Shown here: positions 33,614 to 42,421 of the stretch, one piece after another
How the letters are laid out: the number at the start of each line of letters is the position of its first letter
Position numbering within the stretch: the first letter of the stretch is position 1
Assembly (NCBI GenBank): GCA_017409465.1
Contig: JAFQSQ010000004.1
Span: 1 to 64,000, forward strand
Origin: Akkermansia sp.
GTDB lineage: Bacteria > Verrucomicrobiota > Verrucomicrobiia > Verrucomicrobiales > Akkermansiaceae
Direction: 5' to 3'
Length of the DNA stretch: 64,000 nucleotides
Translations under genes and position numbers: made by a program
Notes under the pieces: model-generated
Database searches by the model: none
What the model saw: the letters and a program-made list of their open reading frames with translations, nothing else
Told to the model about the DNA's origin: nothing

Positions 33614-34582
33614 TCAGATGAGCTTGAGGCGCACCAGATCCTGCGTATCAATCAGGCCGACGGGTTTCTTGTCGGCATCGAGTACCACGAGGTCATCGAT
33701 ACGACGGTCACGCAGCGCCTTCACGGCTACGATGGCGAGCTTATCAGCCTCCACGTAGACGGGATTCTTCGTCATGATATCGCGTACAGGCTGCGTACCG
33801 CAGGACGGCTCCTTCTGGTAAGCACGGGCGAAATCACCATGGGTAAACACGCCGGCAAGGGAACCATCCTCGTGTACCAGGATACAGGCACCCACACGAG
33901 CCGTGGACATAGCGATGATACAATCCATGATGGTGGAAGCCTCCGGCAGCTTGGCGAACTCCGTACGCATGATATCGCTGATACGAGTCAGAAGAGCACG
34001 ACCAAGGGAGCCACCGGGATGACTGCGGGCGAAATCTTCCTTAGTGAAGTTCTGCGCTTCCAGCAGAGCCATGGCCAGAGCATCACCCATCACCAGCATG
34101 GCCGTAGAGGATGAGGTGGGCGCCAGATTCAGCGGGTCGGCCTCGCGCTCCACGTGCGTGTTGAGCACTACATCAGAGAGCTGAGCCAGCGTGGAGTTCG
34201 GTTTGCCGGTCATACCGATGATAGAGATATCGAAGCGCTTGAGGAAGGGCATGAGAGTCAGCAGCTCAGCCGTCTCACCGGAGTAGGACATGGCGATGCA
34301 GGCATCACCATCCTGCACGATACCGAGGTCCCCGTGCAGCGCGTTCATGGTATCGAGCACCACGGAGGGAGCACCGGTCGAAGTAAGAGTAGCGGCAATC
34401 TTATCGCCGATGAGGCCGCTCTTACCAACGCCGACGATGATAATTTTGTGGCCGGAGTTAATAGCCTTACGCATGGCCTCTACAGCCTCATCGAAAGAGT
34501 TATCAAGCTCATTGCCGATGATTTTGAGTGCCTCGATTTCGTCCTCAAATACCTTTTTACCGCGGATGATGTGACTGATCAT
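33614..34582 (-). CDS. kdsD: Arabinose-5-phosphate isomerase (KpsF/GutQ/KdsD family)
   Basis: A 322-residue protein with an N-terminal SIS sugar-isomerase domain (GHKIIIVGVGKSGLIGDKIAATLTSTG and AMSYSGETAELL) and two C-terminal CBS domains (about residues 200-320). It converts ribulose-5-P to arabinose-5-P, the first step to KDO for lipopolysaccharide. Promoter on the minus strand: TTGCAG (34641-34646), 17-nt spacer, TAGACT (34618-34623), with a leader of about 30 nt. An LPS-type envelope is implied. Confidence 0.94.
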   Translation of the reverse strand: MISHIIRGKKVFEDEIEALKIIGNELDNSFDEAVEAMRKAINSGHKIIIVGVGKSGLIGDKIAATLTSTGAPSVVLDTMNALHGDLGIVQDGDACIAMSYSGETAELLTLMPFLKRFDISIIGMTGKPNSTLAQLSDVVLNTHVEREADPLNLAPTSSSTAMLVMGDALAMALLEAQNFTKEDFARSHPGGSLGRALLTRISDIMRTEFAKLPEASTIMDCIIAMSTARVGACILVHEDGSLAGVFTHGDFARAYQKEPSCGTQPVRDIMTKNPVYVEADKLAIVAVKALRDRRIDDLVVLDADKKPVGLIDTQDLVRLKLI

Positions 34583-34688
34583 GATAGTAGTATGTAAAAA
34601 ACTGTTTCAGTGCTTTCAGTCTAGCACAAGGGACAGACTCCTGCAACGAAAAAAAGATATTACATATACGAAAAGCGGCAAAAGTGGC

Positions 34689-35093
34689 TCAAAAAGGCAG
34701 CATCCCCTGCTCCGGCCCGCCGCGCCGCCGCCGCTCGGGCGGCGGTTCACTGCTGAGCTTGAGCTGCAGCCAGCTCATCAGCAGCTCCACGACTGCCGCC
34801 TGTTCTTCCGCGCTGAGTGCCCTGCCCTGCGGGATTCGGTGCCACTTTTCCAGACAGCTGCGGCAGCAACAGCCGCAGGCATGTTGTGCCTTGAACACGG
34901 GGTGTCCGCGCATGGGGGTCTGTCGGCCGTCATGCTGCGGCATCGCCGGCGCCAGCCGCTGCCGCACAAAATCAGCTGCATGCTCACGGATGCGCTCCAT
35001 ACCCACTCGCCGGATATAGGCGACATCTGCCACCGAAAGCCGGAAGCGGCGGCGAAAGTCGGACTGCATCAGCTCAGGCAGACGGCGTATCAT
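34689..35093 (-). CDS. DUF4186 family protein
   Basis: A 134-residue cytoplasmic protein that matches the DUF4186 pattern: SDFRRRFRLSVADVAYIRRVG, then RQRLAPAMPQHDGRQTPMRGHPVFKAQHACGCCCRSCLEKWHRIPQGRALS. The cluster of Cys and His in the centre looks metal-binding. Function of the family is unknown to me. It is followed by an Arg-rich, Pro-rich tail. The gene lies 78 bp downstream of efp on the same strand and may be co-transcribed with it. Confidence 0.85.
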   Translation of the reverse strand: MIRRLPELMQSDFRRRFRLSVADVAYIRRVGMERIREHAADFVRQRLAPAMPQHDGRQTPMRGHPVFKAQHACGCCCRSCLEKWHRIPQGRALSAEEQAAVVELLMSWLQLKLSSEPPPERRRRGGPEQGMLPF

Positions 35094-35171
35094 CGGCTGA
35101 AAAGACGGAACCGCCGAGCCATGTCAGCACCGGCGGTTCCGAAGATGATGTGCGTATCAGTCGCAGAACAA

Positions 35172-35741
35172 TCAGTTGTTCACACGACCCAGGTAGGTAC
35201 CGTCTTCCGTCTTCACGGAAATACGCTGACCGGGGTTGATGAACAGAGGCACCTGCACCACCAGACCGGTGGTCATCGTGGCGCTCTTGTACACATTGTT
35301 GGCGGAATTACCCTTCACACCCTCGGGAGCCTCAGCCACCTCCATGGTGATAGCGGCGGGCAGCTCGATGGAGCAGACGATTTCATCGGTGAAGAGAAGA
35401 ACGTAGGTCTCACCCTCGATGAGGTAATCCTTGACGGGCTCAACGATGTCCTCGCTCACGCACACGTCCTCGTAGGTCTCCGTGTTGAGGAAGTGGTAGC
35501 CCATGCCGTCCACGTAGGAGAACTCCATCTCCTCACGGCTGAGCATCACACCTTCAAGGAAGTCGTTGGAGGTAAGGCGCAGATTGTAATCCTTCTTGGT
35601 AGCGATGCTGCGGATGGTCATCTGCACATAGGAGGCCATGCGAGGGGGAGTCTTGAGCTGGCTCTCACGCACAACGCAGATATCGCCGTTGTAGTTCACG
35701 GCGTGACCCTTGCGAAGCTGAATAACAGGAACTTTTGCCAT
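35172..35741 (-). CDS. efp: Elongation factor P (Arg at loop position 34)
   Basis: A 189-residue protein with the three-domain EF-P layout (KOW-like domain 1, two OB domains), ending ISVKTEDGTYLGRVNN. EF-P rescues ribosomes stalled at polyproline. The tip loop reads KTPPRMASY, with Arg34 where the E. coli protein has the beta-lysylated Lys34. Modification by EpmA is therefore excluded; an Arg-directed or unmodified mode is possible. A promoter on the minus strand (TTGACT 35774-35779, 17-nt spacer, TAGGCT 35751-35756) ends 9 nt before the ATG. CTTGACTTTAGTCAAG (35765-35780) is a palindrome over the -35. Confidence 0.93.
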   Translation of the reverse strand: MAKVPVIQLRKGHAVNYNGDICVVRESQLKTPPRMASYVQMTIRSIATKKDYNLRLTSNDFLEGVMLSREEMEFSYVDGMGYHFLNTETYEDVCVSEDIVEPVKDYLIEGETYVLLFTDEIVCSIELPAAITMEVAEAPEGVKGNSANNVYKSATMTTGLVVQVPLFINPGQRISVKTEDGTYLGRVNN

Positions 35742-35880
35742 AGCGCGCGGAGCCTAGCAGAGCACTTGACTTTAGTCAAGCTTTTTCTCATCATCAGGCA
35801 CAAAAAAAATGACTCAACCCGGTCGCTCTAAGCATTTGCCCCTCATACCACGAGAGACAGTTCCGAGTGCGGGAAACATT

Positions 35881-35908
35881 CAGGGGCGCCCTTTCTGCGG
35901 CGCCCCTG
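35881..35908 (-). terminator. Hairpin after glutamine synthetase III
   Basis: CAGGGGCGCC and GGCGCCCCTG form a perfect 10-bp stem with an 8-nt loop, ending 6 bp from the stop of the minus-strand gene. No T-run follows. Confidence 0.65.
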
Positions 35909-35914
35909 TGATCA

Positions 35915-38020
35915 TCATCGGCTGTGGATATTGAGCATCTGCGCGTACGTGGGCACCGGCCAGAGGTCTGCATCCACGATGGCTTCGAGCGCATCGACCG
36001 TCTCTCTGGCCGACTCCATGGCAGCACACATATCGGCCGTACTACCGGAGGCTATGGCGGCCTCGAGCGCAGCCACCTTGTCCGGCAGGATATCGTAGAG
36101 CGTCCCCACCGATTCGGCCTTGCTGATAGCCGCCTTGAGACCGGTCGTCAGTCCGGCGGCCTTGATGGCGGCCACCGTGCCGCAAATCTGGGTCATCTGC
36201 TCAGCGATGGCGGGCAGATAAATCGTCTGCAGCATCGTCAGGCAGGTCTTGGCTTCGATATCGATAATCTTCTCGTAGTTCTCCACCTGGATTTCCTTGC
36301 GAGCCAGCAACTCTGCACGGGAAAGCACGCCATACTTCTCCATGAGTTCCAGCGCTGCGGGGGAGGAGAGGATCTCCAGCGCCTCCGGGGTGCTCTTGAT
36401 GTTGGGCAGACCACGGCGAGCGGCTTCCTCCACCCATTCCTCGGAGTAGCCGTTGCCATTGAAGATGACACGGTCGTGGCGGGTGACGATATCCTTGAGC
36501 AGCGCGGAAACCACGGAATTGAACTCCGGCTTGCCGGCATAGGGCTCCAGGTAGGTGGCCACTTCGTCGAGCGTCTCAGCCATCATGGTGTTGAGCACAG
36601 CCATGGGCCAGGCGCAGGTCTGAGAGGAACCGACGGCGCGGAACTCGAACTTGTTGCCGGTAAAGGCAAAGGGCGAGGTGCGGTTGCGGTCGGTAGTATC
36701 CTTCGGCAACTCCGGCAGGATATCCACCCCCAGCTCCATCATGGTCTTGCTGCAAGAGCTCTTGGCGCCACCATGCTTGATCTGCTCGATGATGTTGGTG
36801 AGGTCATCGCCCAGGAAGATAGAGATGATGGCGGGCGGGGCTTCCTGCGCACCGAGGCGGTGATCATTACCGGCCTTGGCAGTGGAAGCACGCAGCAGGG
36901 CTGCATGGCGATCTACCGCCTGGATGACGCAGGCCAGGAAAGTGAGGAAGAGAATGTTGCTGTGCGGAGTCTTACCCGGGCTGAACAACGAGCCAAGCTC
37001 CGGGGTGGAAAGCGACCAGTTATTGTGCTTGCCGGAGCCGTTCACACAGGCATAGGGTTTCTCGTGCAGCAGACAGACAAGATTATACTTGAGCGCCTGG
37101 CGCTGCAGGATATCCATAATCATGACGTTGTGATCTACCGCCACATTGTTGGGTTCGAAGAGCGGAGCCAGCTCGAACTGACCGGGAGCCACCTCGTTGT
37201 GGCGGGTCTTGGCCGGCACCCCCAGCACCCAGAGGGCATGGTCAACGGAGTTCATGAACTCCAGCACGCGCTCCTTGATGGAGCCGAAGTAGTGATCCTC
37301 CATCTGCTGATGCTTGGGCGGCAGACAGCCGAAGAGCGTGCGTCCGGTCTCGATGAGATCCATACGCTGCTGGTACAAATCACGATCCACGAGGAAATAC
37401 TCCTGCTCTGCCCCCAGGTTCACGTCCACATAGCTGGGATTCACGCCAAAGCAGTTCAGCAGGCGCGTGGCCTGACGGCTTACAGCCGCCATGGAACGCA
37501 GCAGCGGGGTCTTCTTGTCCAACGCCTCACCCGTGTATGAGCAGAACGCCGTGGGGATACACAGCGTGGCCGTGTTGGCCGTGCGCTTGATGAAGGCAGG
37601 GCTGGTCGGATCCCACGCCGTGTAGCCGCGCGCCTCGAAGGTGGCGCGGATACCGCCGGAGGGGAACGACGAGGCATCCGGCTCGGCCTGGATGAGGTTC
37701 TTGCCGGTAAACTCGCAGATCATGCCGCCCTTGCCATCAGGCTCCACAAAGGAATCATGCTTCTCAGCCGTGGCATCCGTGAGCGGGTGGAACCAGTGGG
37801 TGTAGTGCGTAGCACCCTTGGAAAGCGCCCATTGCTTCATCGCCTGCGCCACCTCATCCGCAATGCTGGTATCGAGCTTGCCCCCCTTGCGGACGGTAAG
37901 CATCATCTTGCTGAATGCGCTCTTGGAGAGATATTTCTCCATAGCTTTGACGCCGAAGGTATCGCTGCCGTACAGAGCCTCGAGAGCCTCCACTGAGTCG
38001 GTTATCGTATGGGTTTCCAT
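35915..38020 (-). CDS. glnN: Glutamine synthetase type III
   Basis: A 701-residue protein, the size of GSIII rather than GSI (about 470) or GSII (about 360). Motifs include VDVNLGAEQEYFLVDRDLY, EVAPGQFELAPLFEPNN, NGSGKHNNWSLST and NRTSPFAFTGNKFEFRAVGSSQ, which form the ATP and glutamate sites. It makes glutamine from glutamate, ammonia and ATP as a large dodecameric enzyme. The start METHTITDS at 38020 is preferred to the longer frame. The promoter (TTGCTA 38106-38111, 17 nt, TATAAT 38083-38088, minus strand) leaves a leader of about 55 nt. Confidence 0.95.
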   Translation of the reverse strand: METHTITDSVEALEALYGSDTFGVKAMEKYLSKSAFSKMMLTVRKGGKLDTSIADEVAQAMKQWALSKGATHYTHWFHPLTDATAEKHDSFVEPDGKGGMICEFTGKNLIQAEPDASSFPSGGIRATFEARGYTAWDPTSPAFIKRTANTATLCIPTAFCSYTGEALDKKTPLLRSMAAVSRQATRLLNCFGVNPSYVDVNLGAEQEYFLVDRDLYQQRMDLIETGRTLFGCLPPKHQQMEDHYFGSIKERVLEFMNSVDHALWVLGVPAKTRHNEVAPGQFELAPLFEPNNVAVDHNVMIMDILQRQALKYNLVCLLHEKPYACVNGSGKHNNWSLSTPELGSLFSPGKTPHSNILFLTFLACVIQAVDRHAALLRASTAKAGNDHRLGAQEAPPAIISIFLGDDLTNIIEQIKHGGAKSSCSKTMMELGVDILPELPKDTTDRNRTSPFAFTGNKFEFRAVGSSQTCAWPMAVLNTMMAETLDEVATYLEPYAGKPEFNSVVSALLKDIVTRHDRVIFNGNGYSEEWVEEAARRGLPNIKSTPEALEILSSPAALELMEKYGVLSRAELLARKEIQVENYEKIIDIEAKTCLTMLQTIYLPAIAEQMTQICGTVAAIKAAGLTTGLKAAISKAESVGTLYDILPDKVAALEAAIASGSTADMCAAMESARETVDALEAIVDADLWPVPTYAQMLNIHSR

Positions 38021-38082
38021 AACGTGATGTTTCGATGATGATAAACGATGAAGCAAGGTATCACCACACACCCTGCGCGGGT

Positions 38083-38111
38083 ATTATAACGGATTTTTTC
38101 GCACATAGCAA
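38083..38111 (-). promoter_or_regulatory. Promoter of glutamine synthetase III
   Basis: TTGCTA, a 17-nt spacer and a consensus TATAAT on the minus strand. It is one of the few promoters here with a normal-length leader, so leader-based control of this nitrogen gene is possible. Confidence 0.65.
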
Positions 38112-38261
38112 ACCTCTTTTCGCGCCCGGAAAGCGATTTTCACTCATTTTCAGCCACAGGAAGTGCTCAGCTCCCCCCATTCTGCCGATGGAGCCACTCT
38201 GAGCACCGGATGCAACAAAATAAAAATTGACATACGCAGCCGCAATTGCTACCCTGCGAAT

Positions 38262-38831
38262 ATGAAGCTGACCACCCGTATACTGTCCGCGCTCTGTGCC
38301 GTTGCCGTCCTTGTCTCTGCGCTACCCGCAGCCGCACAGGCTCCGGGAAAGGCTCCCGCCAAGGCATCAGCCAGAAAAAAGCCACTGACGCAGATGCAGC
38401 AGGCTTTCAGGGGCGTGAATTGGGCCACCGACAAGAAGCCCAACCTGCGCGCCAAGTACTACATCTACCTGATGTCGGCCAGCTGGTGCGGTCCCTGCCA
38501 AGCCCTGATGCCCCGTATCGTCGAGGCGTACAAGACTGACATGAAGGAAGGAAAGTATGTAGAGGTGATTCTCACCGCCTGCGAGCAGACGCGTGATGGC
38601 GTGCCTGCCTATCTGGAAAAATACGGTGCAGGCTTCCCCGGCATCCACATCTCCGCTCCCGATGTGGCCAAATTCGTAGGCTACGACAGAAACGACATGA
38701 AGAAGGGTATCCCCTTCGTGACCATCTGCGACAACGAGGGGAACGTGCTGGCCAAGGGGCACAACGCATTCAATACCTGGAAAGAGGTCATCAAGCAGGA
38801 TCGCGAGGCCAGGAAAGCGGGCAAAAAATAA
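38262..38831 (+). CDS. Exported thioredoxin-like protein (WCGPC)
   Basis: A 189-residue protein with a signal peptide (MKLTTRILSALCAVAVLVSALPAAAQA) and a thioredoxin fold whose active site is ASWCGPCQALMP (about residues 74-85). It would act on disulfides in the periplasm or on the outer face; there is no DsbD or CcmG context to say which. A promoter (TTGACA 38227-38232, 17-nt spacer, TACCCT 38250-38255) ends 6 nt before the ATG, predicting a leaderless mRNA and supporting this start over the longer frame. Confidence 0.85.
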   Translation: MKLTTRILSALCAVAVLVSALPAAAQAPGKAPAKASARKKPLTQMQQAFRGVNWATDKKPNLRAKYYIYLMSASWCGPCQALMPRIVEAYKTDMKEGKYVEVILTACEQTRDGVPAYLEKYGAGFPGIHISAPDVAKFVGYDRNDMKKGIPFVTICDNEGNVLAKGHNAFNTWKEVIKQDREARKAGKK

Positions 38832-38941
38832 ACTGCGTCGGCATACGCTCCTCGCCAATGCTGCGGCCTCTGACTACCCGGCAGGCTCCCCCGTCTCCGG
38901 GACGGGGGAATCTACGGTCGTCAGACGGTTTGTCCAAAGCA

Positions 38942-38987
38942 AAGCGTCAGCCATCGTTCATCATGCGAGCAGGGTGAGCGAAACATT
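38942..38987. repeat. Dispersed repeat shared with 61871-61917
   Basis: AAGCGTC, then CATCGTTCATCATGCGAGCA and GAGCG with a following ATTG match the internal part of the element at 61743-62220 with few changes, including 21 identical bases in a row. The rest of this 262-bp gap (38832-39093) shows only the promoter of the next gene (TTGACA 39059-39064, CAGAAT 39082-39087). Confidence 0.7.
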
Positions 38988-39058
38988 GCGCCTTGGCGAA
39001 CCGCCGCCCCGTTCGGGGTTCTACCAGACATTTTTCGCAGCACGAAAGGAGCCGTCTG

Positions 39059-39087
39059 TTGACAAGCACGGGGGAACGTGACAGAAT
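39059..39087 (+). promoter_or_regulatory. Promoter of the AlkD-like gene
   Basis: TTGACA (39059-39064), a 17-nt spacer and CAGAAT (39082-39087), with the -10 ending 6 nt before the ATG at 39094. The following gene at 39815 has an almost identical arrangement (TTGACG 39780-39785, 17 nt, CAGAAT 39803-39808, 6 nt). Confidence 0.6.
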
Positions 39088-39093
39088 AGCCGC

Positions 39094-39783
39094 ATGCTCC
39101 GCCACGCCTTACTTGCCCGACTGAACGAAATGGCAGACCCTGCTTACCGGGAATTTGCCACGCGATTGATACCCGGAGAGACCAGGTTGCTGGGCGTACG
39201 GCTGCCGATGCTGCGCCGACTGGCACAGGCGCAGGCGCGCGCTCACGGTCTTTCCCTGCTTGCCGTGCCGGTAGCCGAGGACGCGACATTTGAGGAGATA
39301 CTGCTGCGCGCCATGCTGCCCGCCTATGCGGACGGTATCTCGCTCGAAGAGCGGCTCCGCTATCTGCAGCAGGAGCAGCCCAATCTCAACAACTGGAGTC
39401 TCTGTGACTCCACCTGCGCCACCTGCCATTTCGTACGCGACCATAAGGAGGCAATCTTCCGCTGGTTGCAGCCCTTCCTGCACGCGGAGCAGGAATTCAC
39501 CGTGCGGTTCGGAGTCGTCATGCTCAACCATTACTATGCGGCTGATGCACGCTGGGCGCCGCACGTCATCAAAGCCCTGCGGGAAGTGCCGCAGCATGCC
39601 TACTACGCCGCCATGGCCGTGGCCTGGTGCGCCTGCACCCTGCTGACCTCGCGGATAGACCTACGCGATGACATCGGTCTGGAACTCATCGCCCCCGATT
39701 ACCTGCCGGAGTATACACGCAGGCTTCTGCTCAGAAAGTTACGCGAATCGCAGAAAAAGTGGAGCAGAGATAAAATCTATTGA
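39094..39783 (+). CDS. AlkD-like DNA alkylation repair protein
   Basis: A 229-residue HEAT-like repeat protein. It includes RLLGVRLPMLRRLAQAQA, LNNWSLCDSTCATC (the NWDLVD-like motif of the family) and FTVRFGVVMLNHYYA. AlkD proteins are DNA glycosylases that remove cationic alkylated bases without base flipping. Residues that excise the base cannot be fully assigned by eye. It is monocistronic with its own leaderless-type promoter. Confidence 0.82.
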   Translation: MLRHALLARLNEMADPAYREFATRLIPGETRLLGVRLPMLRRLAQAQARAHGLSLLAVPVAEDATFEEILLRAMLPAYADGISLEERLRYLQQEQPNLNNWSLCDSTCATCHFVRDHKEAIFRWLQPFLHAEQEFTVRFGVVMLNHYYAADARWAPHVIKALREVPQHAYYAAMAVAWCACTLLTSRIDLRDDIGLELIAPDYLPEYTRRLLLRKLRESQKKWSRDKIY

Positions 39784-39814
39784 CGCATCTCGGAGTCTGT
39801 GGCAGAATGACAGC

Positions 39815-40171
39815 ATGGACAATACCCCAATTCCCCCGCCTCCGGCAGTCGCCCCGTCCCCGCGTCCGGGCAACTATCTTCCGCTCGCCATCATCGCCAC
39901 GCTCTGCTGCTGTCCTCCGACCGGTGTCGTTGCCATCGTTTATGGCAGCCGGGTTGACCCGTTGTATAACGGCGGCCAGGTACAGGAGGCGCAGGACGCT
40001 TCTAAAAAATCACTCATCTGGAGCGTCGTTTCCATCGTCCTGATGCTCGTGCTGGTCCTGCTGTACTCTGCCATTTCCGCTGCCGCCTATCCCGTCATCC
40101 AGGCCGAGATGGAGAAGCAGATGAAGAGCCACTCCGCCCTCTACACCGAACTGATGGAGCAGGAAGAGTAA
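39815..40171 (+). CDS. CD225/dispanin-like membrane protein
   Basis: A 118-residue protein with a Pro-rich N-terminus (NTPIPPPPAVAPSPRPGNY), then YLPLAIIATLCCCPPTGVVAIVYGSRVDPLYNGGQ, the CD225 hallmark, and a second span (SLIWSVVSIVLMLVLVLLYSAI). Function in bacteria is poorly known. It is commonly followed by a DUF2752 gene, as here. Its promoter ends 6 nt before the ATG. Confidence 0.85.
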   Translation: MDNTPIPPPPAVAPSPRPGNYLPLAIIATLCCCPPTGVVAIVYGSRVDPLYNGGQVQEAQDASKKSLIWSVVSIVLMLVLVLLYSAISAAAYPVIQAEMEKQMKSHSALYTELMEQEE

Positions 40172-40184
40172 CTCTTCCCCCGCC

Positions 40185-40583
40185 ATGTCCTGTTTCTTCG
40201 CCTGGCTGTGGAGATTGGCACCGCCGCTACTCCTGCTCGTACTGGCGGCAGGGATGCTGTGGTTCCCGCAGCAGCTCTCGGAGCTGGTGGGCACCCTCTC
40301 TCCCGGCTGTATCTTCCGCAAACTCACCGGACTGGAATGCCCCGGCTGCGGCGGCACACGCGCCCTCCGCGCCCTCATCAGCGGAGACATCGGGGCGGCG
40401 ATGGGCTACAACCCCTTCATCATCGCCGCCCTTCCCATCCTGCTGATTGAGTACCTGCGCAGCTGGTGGAGCTATCTTCACCACGCCGATGCCCCCATCG
40501 CCCGCAGCCGTGCATACTGTATCCTGCTGCAACTCTTTGCCGCCGCTACCATCCTCTGGTTCATCGGCCGGAACCTCGTGTGA
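40185..40583 (+). CDS. DUF2752 membrane protein
   Basis: A 132-residue protein with about three spans. The signature CIFRKLTGLECPGCGGTRA and the GDIGAAMGYNPFI segment identify DUF2752. Function unknown; the neighbour is a CD225-like gene 13 bp upstream, so the pair is an operon. Confidence 0.88.
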   Translation: MSCFFAWLWRLAPPLLLLVLAAGMLWFPQQLSELVGTLSPGCIFRKLTGLECPGCGGTRALRALISGDIGAAMGYNPFIIAALPILLIEYLRSWWSYLHHADAPIARSRAYCILLQLFAAATILWFIGRNLV

Positions 40584-40673
40584 ACATTGGTACGCGCCAG
40601 CTTTCACGGGGGGCGCAAGCTCCTTGTACTCACTCATCACTTCGCCCATGTCATATTCCGCCGGAATAAGGTT

Positions 40674-40702
40674 TTGACTTTCAGGCCGGGCTTGAGTACA
40701 AT
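40674..40702 (+). promoter_or_regulatory. Promoter of trmB-tgt-yajC
   Basis: TTGACT (40674-40679), a 17-nt spacer and TACAAT (40697-40702) end 8 nt before the ATG of trmB at 40711, predicting a leaderless start. Confidence 0.65.
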
Positions 40703-40710
40703 GCAGGGCG

Positions 40711-41298
40711 ATGAGTACGGCCTTTGTTCCTGAAGATTATTTTGCACGCTACAGTGTGCCGGAGATTTTCGGCGCGGGTGAGACGTGCGAAGTGGATTTG
40801 GGCTGCGGCGACGGCGGCTTTCTGCTGGCGATGGCAGAGCACTATCCGACGACTCGCTTTCTGGGGGTAGAGAGACTGCTGGGGCGCATCCGCAAAGTGT
40901 GCAACGAGAGCGAGCGCCGCGGGCTGACCAACGTGCGCGGGCTGCGGGTGGAGAGCCGCTATTTCCTGGAATGGCTCATTGCCCCGGGCAGCATCAGCCG
41001 CCTGCACTACCTCTTCCCCGACCCCTGGCCCAAGGAAAAACACCACAAGAACCGCCTGGTGCAGGATTCATTCATCCCCGTGCTGCACCGCGCTCTGGCA
41101 CCCGGTGGCGAGGTATTGTTCAAGACCGATCACGAGGAATACTTCATCTGGGTATGCGAGCGCATGGATGCCTCGCCGCTCTTCCGTCGCGAGGAGTGGA
41201 ACGCCCCGTTCTACCCGAAAACCGACTTCCAGAAACAATGGGAAGCCATGGGTAAGCCCATCTTCTCTGCCCGCTACGTCCGCAACGATGTCGTTTGA
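40711..41298 (+). CDS. trmB: tRNA (guanine-N7-)-methyltransferase
   Basis: A 195-residue Rossmann methyltransferase. SAM-binding motif CEVDLGCGDGGFLLAMAEH (about residues 27-45) and the TrmB-specific LFPDPWPKEKHHKNRLVQ segment are present. It makes m7G46 in the tRNA variable loop. Its 3' end overlaps the tgt start by 11 bp. Confidence 0.95.
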   Translation: MSTAFVPEDYFARYSVPEIFGAGETCEVDLGCGDGGFLLAMAEHYPTTRFLGVERLLGRIRKVCNESERRGLTNVRGLRVESRYFLEWLIAPGSISRLHYLFPDPWPKEKHHKNRLVQDSFIPVLHRALAPGGEVLFKTDHEEYFIWVCERMDASPLFRREEWNAPFYPKTDFQKQWEAMGKPIFSARYVRNDVV

Positions 41299-42421
41299 AC
41301 TCCATACCACCGACCCCAGCGGCGCTCGTCTGGGCACGCTGCACCTCCCCCACGGGGATGTACCCACGCCGATTTTCATGCCCGTCGGCACGCAGGGTAC
41401 AGTCAAGACCCTGCACCCGGAAGACCTGGAAGCTCTGGGCGCACAGATTATCCTGGGCAACACCTACCACCTCTGCCTGCGGCCGGGCGATGAAGCCATC
41501 CGTGACCTCGGCGGGCTGCACCGCTTCACCGGATGGAACCGCCCCATGCTCACCGATTCCGGCGGCTTCCAGGTGTGGAGCCTGGCACGACTGCGCAAGA
41601 TTACGGAGGAGGGAGTGCGCTTCTGCAACCATATCGACGGTGCGTATATGATGCTTTCCCCGGAGCGCAGCATGGAGATACAGGCCAATCTGGGCAGCGA
41701 TATCGCCATGCTCTTCGATGAATGCCCGCCCTACCCCTGCGACCGCAAGTATGCCGAAAAATCGCTGGGACTGACGCTCCGCTGGGCTAAGCGCTGCAAG
41801 GCGTGGATAGACGAACACCAGCCCCGCAGCGGCGACGGTCTGCAGCAGCACTTCGGCATTGTGCAGGGCTCCGTCTATGCCGACCTGCGCCGCCGCTGTG
41901 CAGAGGAGCTGGCAGAAATGGATTTCGACGGCTATGCCATCGGTGGTGTATCCGTGGGTGAACCGGAAGAGGAGATGCTGCGAGCTATTGAAAACGCCAC
42001 CCCCTGGCTACCGCAGAATAAGGCTCGCTATGCCATGGGACTGGGTACGCCCGCCCAGATTCTCGAGATGATTGAGCGCGGGGTGGACATGTTTGACTGC
42101 GTGATGCCCACACGGCTGGCTCGCCACGGCATCGCCATGACCCCGGACGGACCCATCCATATCAAGAACAAGCGCTGGGAGAAGGACGATTCCCCGCTGG
42201 ATCCGGAGGGTCACCCGCATGTCACCCGCTTCAGCAAGGCTGCTATTCGCCATTTCTTCCGCGCGGGAGAGATGCTCGCGCTGCGCGTGCTCTCCTTCCA
42301 GAATCTTCACTTCTATCTGCGGCTCGTGGCGCAAGCGCGAAGCGCCATCGCAGCCGGTGAATTCGCTGCCTTCAAACGCAGCACCATCGCGCGTTACCAA
42401 GCAAACGAAATACCATCATGA
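41288..42421 (+). CDS. tgt: Queuine/preQ1 tRNA-ribosyltransferase
   Basis: A 377-residue TIM-barrel enzyme. MLTDSGGFQVWSLARL carries the first catalytic Asp. GGVSVGEPEEEML and MFDCVMPTRLARHG follow, the latter with the nucleophilic Asp. The zinc-binding C-terminus found in canonical Tgt (CxCxxC) is not obvious here: the region after KNKRWEKDDSPLDPEGHPHVTRFSKAAIRHFFRA lacks the cysteines. It exchanges guanine 34 for preQ1 in tRNA. It overlaps both neighbours. Confidence 0.93.
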   Translation: MSFELHTTDPSGARLGTLHLPHGDVPTPIFMPVGTQGTVKTLHPEDLEALGAQIILGNTYHLCLRPGDEAIRDLGGLHRFTGWNRPMLTDSGGFQVWSLARLRKITEEGVRFCNHIDGAYMMLSPERSMEIQANLGSDIAMLFDECPPYPCDRKYAEKSLGLTLRWAKRCKAWIDEHQPRSGDGLQQHFGIVQGSVYADLRRRCAEELAEMDFDGYAIGGVSVGEPEEEMLRAIENATPWLPQNKARYAMGLGTPAQILEMIERGVDMFDCVMPTRLARHGIAMTPDGPIHIKNKRWEKDDSPLDPEGHPHVTRFSKAAIRHFFRAGEMLALRVLSFQNLHFYLRLVAQARSAIAAGEFAAFKRSTIARYQANEIPS

